A stretch of DNA of 64,000 nucleotides from Tetracentron sinense (lineage: Eukaryota; Streptophyta; Magnoliopsida; Trochodendrales; Trochodendraceae), in the NCBI GenBank assembly GCA_015143295.1, contig CM026573.1, forward strand, positions 2,515,950 to 2,579,949. Reading direction: 5' to 3'. How positions within the stretch are numbered: the stretch's first letter is position 1; every line of letters starts with the position of its first letter. Position numbers and translations under genes: made by a program. This document shows positions 1 to 12,818 of the stretch, in pieces. The notes under the pieces were generated by a model. The model had not been told where the DNA came from. It ran no database searches and saw only the letters and a program-made list of their open reading frames with translations.

Positions 1-3000
1 CTTTCTTTCGTAGTTAATGATCTTCGTTTGGAGACCCCGGGTGCAGAGGATTTGGACAAGTTACTCATCAACACATTGTTTGAGGTACCTACTTTGCTGC
101 ATAAATCATCATAACTTATTTTGACGCCTTTTGTGCTTTATTGTCATTTAAATTAACTACTTATCAACTTCATTTATCACTTCCCAGGTTGTATCTAGTG
201 AGAGCAGAAATTCTCCTTTAATTTTGTTTATGAAAGATGTTGAGAAGTCTATTGTAGGAAATTCAGAATCATATTCATCATTTAAGAACAGGCTGGAGAA
301 GCTTCCTGATAATGTTGTCATAATTGGCTCACACACTCAGACAGATAACCGTAAGGAAAAGGTAATTCCATTTTGATTTCCATGATTTAGCTGCAGTGGG
401 GACTTCCGTTTGTTCTTTAGTTTTATTTCCAGATCTACTTATTTTCTTACCATTATATTGTTTTTTGTCCTTGAATACCATGCTGTTTTTCTTGCAGTCA
501 CATCCTGGAGGTCTTCTTTTCACAAAATTTGGTAGCAATCAGACGGCCCTTCTTGACTTTGCTTTCCCGGTAATGAAAGTATCCATTATGAAATTCTTTC
601 ATGCTTTTTGGCTCAGAACACCTACACTTGCATGGAAAGTATGGATGGCTGTTGTTTTCCCTACGGGTGCACATGGCAATGGTTAATGGTTTTCTTTCTC
701 GTAAAAGCGGGCACGGAGACATCTCTTATTTATGAGAATTATCTTCCCTAATACTTTCCTTTTTTCTCTCTGAATAAATCAATAAAAAAAGAGGGGAAAA
801 AAAATACTTGCATCGTGAGTATGGTTGGTTTCTTTTCTGACATATAATTCTGCTGAAGCAAGGTAGTTTTTTTGATTGCGATGTTCTGATAATTGATTGA
901 AGTAGCATCGTTCCCTCTTCCTGCTTGTTACTACTTTCTTTCCATATATTAGAATCTTCAGTTTATGCTTTATCATCCATCAACCTGAACTTAAAGAAAG
1001 GTTTCCAATCTGGGTCTTATTCTTATTGTGCTCCTTGTGAGCGCGTTTGGATTTTGACTTAACCAGGATCTCATCAACGTCAATGTTTGAGATGCATGCT
1101 TGCATAGTTTTAAGTCTTCTTGAAAGCCTGAATAGCATTTAATTTCTCAAGTTATTTTCAGTTACAATGCACAGCAGCACAGGGTATGCTCCGTTTAAAG
1201 ATCCAGCACGAGAACATAAATAGTTGGTTGGAACGATTTTGAACTTGTTAAATAAGTTTCTTGTAGACAGTTATACTGGATCCTACTGAGTTGGAAAATA
1301 GCAAAGCCCTGTAGCTTCAAAGAAATAAACGTGTTCAATTCATACATAGATACACACACACAAATTTATATTACATATGCATGTATTTAGGAATGTTACT
1401 ATTCATTTTCTTAATCCCGGTAAACATTTTCCCTTTTTGAGTTCTAGGAATACAATGATTTGCGAAAAGCCAACCTTCATCTCTCTTCTTATTCTTGACA
1501 GTATGCCTTTTTTTTTGGGGAGGGGGTGAGGGGGGCAATCTGTGGACTGTAAGAACTACAAAATAGTGTACGTAGAGGGCATTGTGGTTGATGATTTACT
1601 TGGCAACTCGGAATGGGAAGATACACTTAATGGAAATATTTTTTCGTCTCTTGCCATCCTGGAATTGTTTTCAAAATGTTTTGGAGGTGTTCTGCAGCTT
1701 CTGCTCTTTAGTTTCACTTGCTTTTACAACTGCTTTCACTTTATGACACTTAACTAAGAGGATAAATGCTTATTTTTATTGGTGGCTAACAGGACATGCA
1801 ACTACTTTATGACTTACAAATGCTTTAAGTTATAACTACAGGATAAATTTTGGAGTCTTCGAGTGCTAGGAAATTGAGCATAAACTTATATTTCTTGACA
1901 TTAGATTTTTCTTTCTATAACCAATACTAACGTTTTCCTTGAGAAGGAGTAAAGTAAATTACTGAAGTAAAGGATATAAGACACAGGGAAGCATTATTTA
2001 TTGATAATTCTGGTTGGAAATTATTATCCTTGTCCTTAATTAGAAACAATAAACTTAATTGATCCGAGAATGCTCAATATTTCTCCTGACATACCATATA
2101 AACACCAAGGCTGAAAATTCTTGCAGGAAATCCAGTTAATGCCATCAAGTACTTTTCCACTTATATAAGGAGGTAGAAGTCCTCAAGGCCATATAAGTAG
2201 AATTTCTAGCTTGATACTTGCATTCGTCCTTTGCTTGGATTTCAACAAATGGAACCTGGGGTTTAGAAAGCGAGTAGTTTTGATCTACTTTAGGATTACA
2301 GGAACTTCTCTTTACCACTACCATCAACATTTAGTCCTGATCCTTCATCAATAGGGGAATCCAAATACTTAATTTTTTTAGAATATTGCACAGAGAGAGG
2401 GTTGTCAGCCCCTAGTTGCTAATTCATCACAAGTTATGCTTTTAAGTCTAAATGTTCCGGCATCTGTCTGAAGTACACTGCTCCACAGGGTGGATGAGAA
2501 AATAGACAGGCATGCACTTTGTAAATAGTCCAAGCTCTCCACCACTCAACCAATGAGTTTGCAAAATCATTTGTGACAGTCAATCTTCTGCAGAATCTGC
2601 CCCCAGATTCGTTCTCTGCAGAGAGAAGAGATTTAATTTTGATTATGTGAGGATTACTTTACACAGTTACAGAGAACCGGGAAAAAAAATCATCCTTTTG
2701 GTTCCACTCAAATATGAAATAACCATTTTTAAATGTGATTCTGACATTCTGTAACAAACCATAAATGTAAATACAATGTCTGTAATCCAACCCTCGCAAT
2801 TTATTATGCGGTGAACTAGTATGCCTCCTCCATTCCTAGACATACAATTACCTAACTGAAAAGAGGCTTGATGAAGAGTGCTTTCAAGCATGAATATCAA
2901 TTATCTGGGAAATGGGCATATGCTGAGCTAAGGTTTTATTGCAAGGAAAGAATCTCTTGACAATTGCTCTCAATGAGCTCAGCCATGATGATATTATGAA

Positions 3001-6000
3001 ATTAGTATCATGACTTGCTAGTGCCCATATAGTATATTTGCGTCAAAGGTCAAAGCCTAAATGTGGGAGGATATTTGAAAATCTAGCACAAATTAAAAAA
3101 ATTCTCTAATGCACAAATAGTGACAGAAAGAATCACATGATAGGGTAAGTAAGTTTTGAAAATGAAAGGAGAAAGTCTATGATCATATCAATTGGGATTT
3201 TCTGGAGTATTGATGGGTCAAATGAGTCTTGGAGTGAAATGGAGATGGTGGATGAGAGCATGCTACACTTTAGTATCATTCTCGATTCTAATTTATGAGA
3301 ATCCTACAGGTTATTTTGGTAGCTCTAAGGGGCTTAGATGACGGGTCCCACTCCATTTTGGTTTGAAAATAGAAGCAGAAGTGTGGAGATCCAAGGGTGG
3401 GTGGGGGGTTTACCAGCACAATATTTGGGCTAAAGCTGGAAACCCTCAACGCCAGACTAAAGGAATGGAATAGGGAGGTTTTCAGCAATATCTAGGCCAA
3501 ATTGCTAGGCTTCTTTGGGAGATTGAGGCCTTTGATATCATTGCAAAATCTCGATTGCTATCAAATGAAGAAGTTCGAGTTAAGAAGGCACAAAAATTGG
3601 AATTTTCTTAGGGTGCTTAGATTGGAAGAAATTAGTTGGATGTAAAAGGCTAGAATTAGATGGTTGAGGGAGATTGAAAACCAAAATTTTCCACAAAATG
3701 GATGATTACCATAGGAAAAAGAATTTTATCTCTAGACTGAGAGTGGATGGCGAATGCATAGTTGCCAAACCCCCGTATATTATACCTCTATAATACTTTT
3801 AGGGGGGATCACCTTTTAAAACGGTGCACTTTTTCCATGTTACCATATTATACGTGTAGTGCCGTATAATACATGTTTAATACGTGAATTCCATATTGAA
3901 TGCGTACAATACGCGTATTTTTCCCATACTTCTACCATGTTAAAATGCTTATCTTGTATTAAATAATTGTTATTAGTTAATATCATGACTTTTATTTATT
4001 TATATTTATAATTATCTGTTAAATTTTCTGTACTTTTGTGGTGTTTGATGATAGTGTTGTTTTCTACTACAAAGACCTCTATAGGGAAAGGGAGTATTGG
4101 TGTCTCAAGCTGAATGAACTTTCGTTTGTTTGTATATCCTTTGAGTAGAGAGGATTTGGAGTGTCCATTGAGGTGGATGAGGTATTAAGAGCCATTCGGA
4201 GCATGGCCAGGGATAGAGCTCTTGGGCTTGATGGGTTCACCATAGAGTTCGATCGACATGTTGGGAGATAGTGGAGAGTGATTTCCTAGAAGTTATGAAG
4301 GAGTGGTGATTCAATCACCCATCCTTCTCTGACTGATGCTGCATTGAGATAGCCAATCTACTCTTAGTGAAGTGAGCATTCAGCGGTCTTCGTGATTGAC
4401 AAAGTTGATAAACGATCTGTAGCTTTCCCATCAATAGTAAGTGTGCATGCACACACTATGAAACTTCATCCATATCAAATTCTAGGGAGTATAATGCAAT
4501 ATCCTTGTCTAACTATCACATAGTTTTACTAGTAATCGCAGAGCAATTCTAAACTGCTCCTGCCCCTTTACTTTCTCTATGGTTTTGAATTGCTTTGCTC
4601 ATTTTTTTTCCCCAAAGCTGATTTTGATAGCATGTGTTATGCTTAATATCATACAGATTGCAAAATGAAACTTATGTTGAAGTCATGCAGTTATTGAAGT
4701 TTTATATTTCAATCTGTAGATACAATATCATTCTCTAATTGATTTTCTCAGGATAGTTTTGGGAGACTGCATGACAGAGGCAAGGAGGTTCCCAAGACGA
4801 CTAAGCTACTGACAAACTTTTCCCCAATAAAGTAACCATACACCTTCCACAGGTGCGTAGTATGAACCCGTGGTAGTCAGTCACTTGCCATTTACTTTAT
4901 ACAACATCTGATGGTATCTCACAAACCTATGCAGGACGAAGCCCTTCTTGTGGGTTGGAAGCATCAGTTAGATCAAGATGCTGAAACCCTTAAAGCAAAG
5001 GGAAATTTGAATCACCTCCGCTTTGTAAGAATTCCCACTATCACTGTTAAATTATCAGCATTTTGTAACATCTATGCTCATAACCTACTTGATATCACTG
5101 ATGCTTTCAGGTCCAGGTTCTAAATTTTGACTAAATTTTAAAACAGTGATATATTGTTTCGATTCGAAAAATTCTGACATGAAGAAATTTTGGGCAATTT
5201 CAGCTAGATCACATACAAAATGCTCAGTACCTTGGCAACATTTGGAGGTTTTGACCAGGACTAAAACAATTGTACCAAAATCGAGATTTAGAACCTTGTT
5301 CTGGATTTATAAAATTCCTTAGCACCCTTATTGCAAAAGTAAGCGCGTGGTCACTCATTGTTTTGGTTGACAGTGTAGTGTTTGAAATTACCTCATTGAA
5401 AAAAAAACTCATGGATCACTCCATATAGGCTCAGCTGGCTAATGCATTTGTAGAGACTTTTGGTACCATTGCTGTGAGAATATAGACTATAGAGTATTTG
5501 ACGAATATTCAAAACCCGGACTAGCTGATAAAACAATTCAAAATTCAAAAAGAAAAAATGATTACATTTGCAAAAAAGGAAAGAAAAATAGAGTTTTCTG
5601 TCGGGAAAAAAAGAAAAGAAAAGGCAGAACCCTATGACATCATCTTACATAATAAATAAATACTAAAAATATAAAAAGGAGGCAGAGTCGTGAAACATTT
5701 TTTTATCTCTCCTTCCTCTTTCTCCCTCCCTTTTTCTTCTCCAAGATCCAACAGCTATGGCAATCATCTTTATTTCTCTATTCTCTCTTACCCCAAGCCC
5801 AAGATCCCTCTCTCTCTCTATCTCTCTCTCTCTCTCTCTCAATGCAATGATTTATCGCTCGATACAACTTGCATCACTTGAGCGATTAGTGGTTGAACGG
5901 GTTTCGCCGGTTTTTCAGGGTTTAGTACAATCATGGGTCAAGGTAGGGCCTATCCCCTGACGATTCCTGAGTCAATCAGATGGACTGTTCAGTCCAAATA

Positions 6001-9000
6001 GGTTTTAATTCATTGGTTTGGACTGGATTGGCTGGTGTACAATTCTATATAGCTGGTGGCTTGCAATTTCATGGAGTTTACAAGGGTTATTATGCTATTT
6101 GTGCTCTTATGAAGATAGGAAGGCATATTGGAGATGGAGATCCTGCTACAATCTTCTTTTTCCAAGCAGCATGCATTTAGATTGCCTTTTACTGTAAAAA
6201 GTTATCACAAAGTACTTCACATGCATTTAATGGAAGAAAGGACACTGTGCCCATGGGTTTAGTATTTATTATCTACTTCACAATAAATTTGAAATTGCTC
6301 CCATGCTATGATTGCATGGGCGTCTAGCCCCCGAGAGAGTCTGTTGGCTCTTCCAAATTTAATGAATAACATTCAAGACCTGTTTCATCAGAAGTTGTTC
6401 TATGGTTATATTCTTTGGATCATCAGTAGTGATGTTGGCAAAGATGGGAGTATCAGCACTATTTGTACATGGGCAGTGATGTTTAGTTGTTCCTTCCTTA
6501 CTTTTCTCTAATCTCCCTCATTAGTTGTTAAGAGATGAAAATAAACAAAGGGAAATGAGTGGTTACCTTATTCAAAACTAGGATTACAGAAAGAATGGCA
6601 TACATTATAGTCCCAGCAAGCTCCAAAGTCCCATGCATCATGATGCAACTTGGACCAGGAAAAATGGTCAAGGATGTGATTTTTTGGATGCCATTACCAT
6701 TGTCTATTCATAATTCATAGTCTTCATCGTATGTAGGTTCTAAGTCGAAGTGGACTGGAATGTGATGGACTTGAGACATTATGCATCAAGGATCAAGCAC
6801 TTACAAATGAAAGTATGTTTATTTTCATTACCATAAAGAAAAAATAAAGCATGTTTTGATATCTCATGGCATAAAAAAATATTTTTATTAAGAATATATG
6901 AGGAAACTATGTCTTGGCATGTATTGCAGGTGCAGAGAAGGTAGTTGGATGGGCTGTAAGCCACCATCTAATGCAGAATCCAGAAGCTGGTGCCGATGGA
7001 AAGCTTGTTTTATCTCGTGAGAGGTATTCACTGAAATGTCATTGTGTCGTCATCATTTTGATTGTTTTTATGAGAATTATACACTTAGCAATGCCATATT
7101 GTAATTCTGGCAGTATCCAGTATGGGATTGGACTTCTACAGGCTATCCAGAATGATACTAAAGCTTGAAGAAGTCACTCAAGGTGATTTTTATACGATCT
7201 TCTAAGAAAGTGGTTTTTTATTTTATAGTTTTGCCGAGGAATCATATAATAGTTTTTCATATATGCAAATAATTTGAATGGATTTTTTAGGCGAGAGGCT
7301 CCTTATACCTTTGCTAAAAAGGTATCCCCCTCCCTTTTGCATTTTCTGAATCATCCCTATCCCCGTCATTGAAATAGGAAATAAAGAATGGGATGGGAAA
7401 TAAGAAGGGGAGAAGCCATGTTTTTTGTGAGTCTTTTGCTTAATTTTATCGCCATAATAACTTGGCAAAGGAAAGCGATTAAATCACAAAAGACCAATTG
7501 AGTCTGGTGATTCTCGGATGGATTGTGACATTTGAAAAATATGTTTTTCTTTTTCATTCTCATCAGGAATGCATCTTCTAAAGAGCTGATCACTTAAAGA
7601 GTAGATAGTGGAGTATATGGCAAATCGCTATTTTTTGTGCCTACTCGAGGAACAGATAGTAGACCATTTGCTCTTTGCATTGTCCGGTTGTCTTTGGGAT
7701 TCGAGTTTTCTTTTTGTCTTGGTTAGGTGTGGAGTGAGTCTTCTCATTCTCTTTTTTGAGTTTCTTAACGGTTTGACAATTGACGATACTGGTGGGTGCG
7801 AAGGAAGCAATTTGGACTATTTTGCCTTGTGCTATCTCGTGGTCCTTTAGAAAGAAAGGAATAATTGCGTCTTTGATAATTCCTCCTCTTCAAATCTTCA
7901 TATTATAGCTTGTATTCGGCGCTCGATTGTTGCATGATGTTCTATTAGTCGTTTGGGAGGGGGGGGGGGGGTTGATATTTTGACGTGAGGAGTCGGCTTT
8001 TGTACCTGTTGTATGTTTACCTTTCGTCTTTCCTTTCTGTTAGTTCTTTGTAGTTTACATCTTTGTAAATTGCTTGTACTTCTTTTGATCTATTAATATA
8101 TTTGATATTTTAACAATAAAAAAAAAGGAATGCATCTCCTAATATAAATGTAGTGGCCCATCTCAGGATGTTGTAACAGAGAATGAATTTGAGAAAAGGC
8201 TCCTAGCTGATGTGATTCCACCTAGCGATATTGGAGTGACGTTTGATGACATTGGGGCTCTCGAAAATGTCAAGGATACGTTGAAGGAGTTGGTGATGCT
8301 TCCTTTACAGAGGCCTGAATTATTCTGCAAGGGACAACTAACAAAGGTTTGCACATTTCTCTAATTTCAGCACTAAGTATGTTGTATCTTTTAAATGACT
8401 GTTATGGGAGCTATAATGAGCATATCCCTTTTGTTATAATGTTTGTATCATATACTGCCTACCGTTTTTGCTTTCATTTAGTTGCTACATGATTCTCGTT
8501 GGAGCCTCTCCTTAAACATTCCTTCTAGAATGCCTGGTTCCATCATCCAGATGCTTTGAGGAAAATCTTGTTCCTTTACACCGCCTTTTGTACCCTCAAT
8601 CAAGATTTGTACGACTAAGGCTATTAGATCTACAAGGCTATTTGTTCCCCATACCATTCCTCTCCTTTCCTCATTCCCCCTCTCTTCCTCATACGCATTT
8701 TCCCAGGTGCATAGGCTAGCCATTGAGTCCCAGTAGCAAGTTATACAAACTTTGTGTACATTCTTTTGTCTGTACACAAAGCAAACATGCTTGACCAACC
8801 ATTTGCTATTATGCCACTTGCATGATTCAAGAGTGTTCTCAAGAAAAATATTAATTGTAGTTTCTTCTATGTGCAGCCTTGCAAGGGCATTCTTTTATTT
8901 GGCCCCCCTGGAACAGGGAAGACAATGCTCGCAAAAGCTGTGGCCACTGAAGCTGGTGCAAACTTCATCAACATCTCAATGTCCAGCATCACATCTAAGG

Positions 9001-12000
9001 TTAATAATGCTGAGAAGCTGCTAAAATTATGATTTAATATCTTATTGACTTCAGCTCCTAAATTTAGACTCATCTTATCATCCCTTTTTTCCAGTGGTTT
9101 GGTGAGGGTGAGAAGTATGTTAAGGCTGTTTTCTCACTAGCCAGTAAAATTGCTCCTAGTGTTGTATTTGTTGATGAGGTGAGCTTGTTTAAACTCCACA
9201 TCCTTGTAGTTTACTAATTGTAATTTCAGGGTGTAGCAGCCTATTATCTTTTCTCTGGTACATTGCTTGAAGGTTGATAGCATGTTGGGCCGGAGAGAAA
9301 ATCCAGGAGAGCACGAGGCCATGCGTAAGATGAAAAATGAATTTATGGTCAACTGGGATGGCCTGCGTACGAAAGATAAAGAACGGGTTCTGGTACTTGC
9401 GGCCACAAATAGACCTTTTGACCTTGATGAGGCTGTTATTAGAAGGCTGCCGCGTAGGTAGTACATCCTTTTATGTTATCTTGCACTAGCTGACAGTGTG
9501 TTTTGCATATACTGGGATTCGGTAGTGTAGCACATGTCAGTGCTCTGATGAGTTTTCTTTGACAGATTAATGGTAAACTTGCCGGACTCTCAAAATAGAG
9601 CAAAGATACTAAAAGTGATATTGGCGAAAGAAGAATTGTCTCCAGATGTTGATTGGATGCAATTGCAAGTATGACGGATGGATATTCCGGAAGCGATCTC
9701 AAGGTTGTCATTGCTACCCTTTTCGGACAATTCCTGGTTGGGGTTACTCATGCCTTCTCAAGCTCTTATACTTTGTTCTGTTACAGAATCTTTGTGTTAC
9801 TGCTGCACACTGTCCAATTAGAGAGATATTGGAGAAGGAAAAAAAGGTTCGGTTTCTTCCTTTTGATAAATGAGCAGTTTTTTACCAATAAAAAAAGGGA
9901 AAATAGAAAATTTAGCAGTTTTATGATGGAAAGAAGATAGGAAATTACACTATGGATAGGATGCTTACTAATCAAGTAATTATACAATAGAATGGACAAA
10001 ACTAAAACAAAATGGGAAAATAACATCTTTGATCAACTAAGATACTCTTGAACTGCCCTGCCCTCCCAGTCCGAATTGGAAACATCATTTGAGTCTTCTC
10101 ATCATGATAAATGCCTTGGCACAAATATTTGGGGTCGGCAACTTGAATGTTTTTCCTCCAATCTGTTCTATTAAAAGTCTTAACTTCAGTTAAGTCGTGT
10201 GTTATGAGTTATCAAAATTTTCTTCACTAACTCCCTCCGCGTCATTTTTGGTTTTCTCTTCCCTCTTTTAGAACCATTAACTTGCACTAATTCACTTTTT
10301 ACTTAGCCGTTAGTAGTCTTTCTTGAACATCTCTAAACCATTTCAATCAACTCTCCCTTACTTTGTAGCCTATTGGAGCCACTCCTAGATCCTCTCAAAT
10401 GCCCTCATTTTTGATCTTATCTTTTGTTGTCTTTTTACTCATTCATCTCAACATCTTTATCTCGGCAAACTAATTCTATTAATATGTTGCTTCTTAGTAG
10501 TCCGACACTTTACTCCATAAAGCATAGTTGTTCTTATCGTTGCCTTATAAAAATTCCTGTGAGTTTGATCTGGATGCGTCGGTCACATAGCAGTCTGGAA
10601 ACACTTCTCCACTCTATCAATCCAACTCTAATTTTATAACCAACATCCTCTTCAATCTCTTCATCGTTACGGAGAATTAAGCCAAGATACCACAATTGGT
10701 CGCTTTGCTGTATTTGTTCATCTATTTTAACAATTGGCTCCACCCTATTTGTGATAGTTGCATTTCGTATATTCTATCTTGGTCCGACTTATTTTAAAAC
10801 CCTTAGATTCCAAATTTTACATCCACAATTCTAGTTATGAATTTACCCCCTCTTTAGTTTTATCCATTAACACAACATCTTATGCAAATAACATATTCTA
10901 AGGGGGCTCCTCTTAAATATCAGCCGTTGATTCATACATAATTTGATCCCTGGTGTAACCATATTGTCACAGGGAACTTATTGTGTCGCTGCCATTTGTT
11001 CATGGTAGTTACTGCTCCCTCATATCTTCAAGTTTTCTCATCCAAAACTAAAATTCCCCAAGGAAGTAAAAGTCAATCTTCATTGTCCCAAATACTTTGA
11101 TGTTCATGTGATCGGATCTTGCTGATCAACTTTCACCTTTTAAGGACTTATTAACCGCTCGCCAAAAAATTTGTAGACCTTCAACCTCAGCTGGTTTCTT
11201 AGAATTTATGATTTTCAGGTCAAATGGCCCTTAGCCTATCTAATAGTAACATACTGTATGTCCACAGAATTGATCCAACTATCATTGAATAGTTTAAGTA
11301 AGTTGTTGGGGTGCTTTCCACAAGTTCAAACTTCAATTTGGCTATAAACTTTGCTCCCCTAGGAGCTGGAAACATTTTGAGGAATTTCAAGGAAACGTAT
11401 GAAAATTTACAGAAACTATGGAAATGTTAGAAATCTAGGATGCATTTAATAACAAGTGACATAAGTTGTCTCTCATATCTGAAACTCTTAGTCATAGTTG
11501 CACATGTTAAATGGTCTATAGTCATTATGTAACACATTCATAAAAAAAGTTACAAAGTGTTTTTCACATTTTGTGAATTTTAAAATTTTAATTAATTTTT
11601 TTTTTTTACTTCAATTAGCCATAAAATTACCATCTAATTGCTAATTGTATAATATGATTATCATCTATGTATATGTTTGTATGAAATTTCATATTTTATT
11701 TATTTTTATATTCTTTTCTAGATAGTAAGGCTTCATCTTTAACTAGGAAATTATTAAAAAAACATGATTGTGTTTTATTAATGTGTTCTTTGGCCTGTTT
11801 CAATTTTTAGGGACACGCAAAATAATATCTTATTGTTATTTATTTGAAAATTTTATAAGTATATGAATATTGTAATTAACTAAATAAGTTACTAATTACG
11901 ATAAAGTCATTGAGATCATAACCAATAATTTTCACAATTTAATGTAATAGGCAACCATTACTTATCTGATTCATCACTAATTACTATTATTTTTCTGATA

Positions 12001-12818
12001 TTTTTTTATACTTTTTAAATATTTAAGAGCCTTTGATCTTCAATCCACTGCTATATTCTCCTTTGATCACAAATAAACTGGAAAAAATGTTCAAAAGTTG
12101 AAACATAGAGAAGTAAATGTGTTTTAAATGAATGTTCAAATTTAATCTTGGTTGAGACATTTTCACGTTTTGGCTGAAGTCGACTGAAAAATTACGAAGT
12201 CAATTGAGTCAATTGAGAATTTGATCGATTCTTATTATCCTTGTACAACTCCATACTTTCATTTAAACATCAGAGTCTTTCCTGAGCTAAGTTTTGTTTT
12301 AAAATTGTATCACTCTGTACTTAGTGGCAAAATCGAGACATGTCGGCCGAAACATACCTGCATATTTCAATTTTGAAACCATTTTTCTAGTTCTCTCATA
12401 TGAATTATAATGTTGTGCTGCTCTCTTTCAAAATTTTTTTTTCCAAATGTTACGTTTAGTGCTTTTCTTTATTGCGGCCTAATATGTTGAACTTCTGACA
12501 GGATCTCTCTGCAGCATTAGCAGAAGGTAGACCTGCTCCGTCACTGAGTGTATGTTCCGACATTCGGCCTCTAAACAAGGAGGACTTCAAATATGCTCAT
12601 GAACAGGTAAAAAAAGAGGAAAAAGTGAGATTTCTTCTTCCACTTTGTTGCTTTGAAATATTTTCTTTTTCCTCCCATAAATTTCCAATTCTGTATGGAA
12701 GCAGGTCTGTGCAAGTGTGTGTTCTGAGTCTGTAAACATGACTGAGCTAGTACAGTGGAATGAACTCTATGGCGAAGGAGGTTCCAGAAGGAAGAGGGCT
12801 CTCACCTACTTCATGTGA
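1..12818 (+). CDS. AAA-type ATPase (plant FIGL/spastin-like, At4g02480 type), 3' part, frame broken at three sites
   Basis: AAA+ ATPase of the large plant family related to At4g02480/At1g02890; the N-terminal part is outside the window. Exons read by splice sites and conserved protein: 1-84, 188-361, 498-569, 4752-4852, 4935-5024, 6737-6812, 6930-7023, 7114-7182, 8167-8346, 8877-8999, 9095-9178, 9273-9457, 9566-9703, 9787-9846, 12502-12606, 12705-12818 (stop TGA 12816-12818). Walker A GPPGTGKT is in the 8877 exon; Walker B VVFVDE ends the 9095 exon; the arginine-finger region ([17 protein letters not shown]) is at the end of the 9273 exon; the C-terminus is [10 protein letters not shown]...YFM. 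All introns seen are GT-AG. Three exons are one base short: the T-run 4818-4821 (stop 4833), the A-run 7160-7162 (stop 7166) and the T-run 9653-9654 (stop 9672). Outside these points the codons look strongly conserved. So this is either a very young pseudogene or a gene with uncorrected homopolymer errors in the assembly. Identity of the family is near certain. Confidence 0.9.
3410..4330 (+). mobile_element. L1-type LINE ORF2 remnant in intron 3 of the ATPase gene
   Basis: Broken reading frames on the plus strand match the region just before and into the reverse transcriptase of plant L1 elements: [13 protein letters not shown] near 3450, a KARIRWL segment near 3645, ISRLRVDG near 3730, then [18 protein letters not shown] near 4160-4220 and a decayed GLDGF motif. 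The pieces 3410-3756 and 4080-4330 are separated by an unrelated AT-rich insertion. Several stops and frame changes show it is old and inactive. Confidence 0.7.
3757..4075. repeat. AT-rich insertion with repeated GTATAATAC-like words
   Basis: This block interrupts the L1 remnant. Its left half is made of variants of GTATAATAC/TATACCTATAATAC/ATACGTG on both strands and includes TTTTAAAACGGTGC. The L1 reading resumes at about 4066-4080 (YYKDLY). It looks like a short non-autonomous transposon whose interior is a lattice of one short word, like the better-defined elements elsewhere in this window. I could not fix its ends or a target-site duplication. Confidence 0.4.
5808..5840. repeat. (TC)n microsatellite
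   Basis: A nearly pure CT/TC dinucleotide run of about 33 bases in intron 5 of the ATPase gene, interrupted once by TATC. Confidence 0.95.
7566..8142 (+). mobile_element. 5'-truncated L1 LINE in intron 8, with target-site duplication
   Basis: The insert 7582-8126 encodes a decayed zf-RVT tail of L1 ORF2 ([22 protein letters not shown] near 7616-7680), then a 3' UTR and an A-rich end (8118-8126). It is flanked by a 16-base direct repeat, GGAATGCATCTTCTAA at 7566-7581 and GGAATGCATCTCCTAA at 8127-8142 (one mismatch), which marks the insertion point. The ATPase exon resumes at 8167. Confidence 0.85.
10085..11060 (-). mobile_element. RTE-clade LINE fragment (reverse transcriptase C-terminal part) in intron 14
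   Basis: On the minus strand the segment 10743-10534 reads [20 protein letters not shown]...[11 protein letters not shown], the conserved stretch after the RTE reverse transcriptase core. The element's 3' end near 10085 reads (minus strand) 'TTGCCGACCCCAAATATTTG' followed by a GATGA-rich tail, as is usual for plant RTE elements. It is 5' truncated and carries many stops. A diverged second copy lies at 19385-24005. Confidence 0.8.

Noticed and set aside
5690..5960. Small CT-repeat-encoded proteins
   Set aside because: The frames run through a (TC)n microsatellite in an intron and encode Ser/Leu low-complexity sequence only.
8478..8798. 106-residue minus-strand frame in an ATPase intron
   Set aside because: No recognisable domain, inside an intron of a well-supported gene; chance frame.
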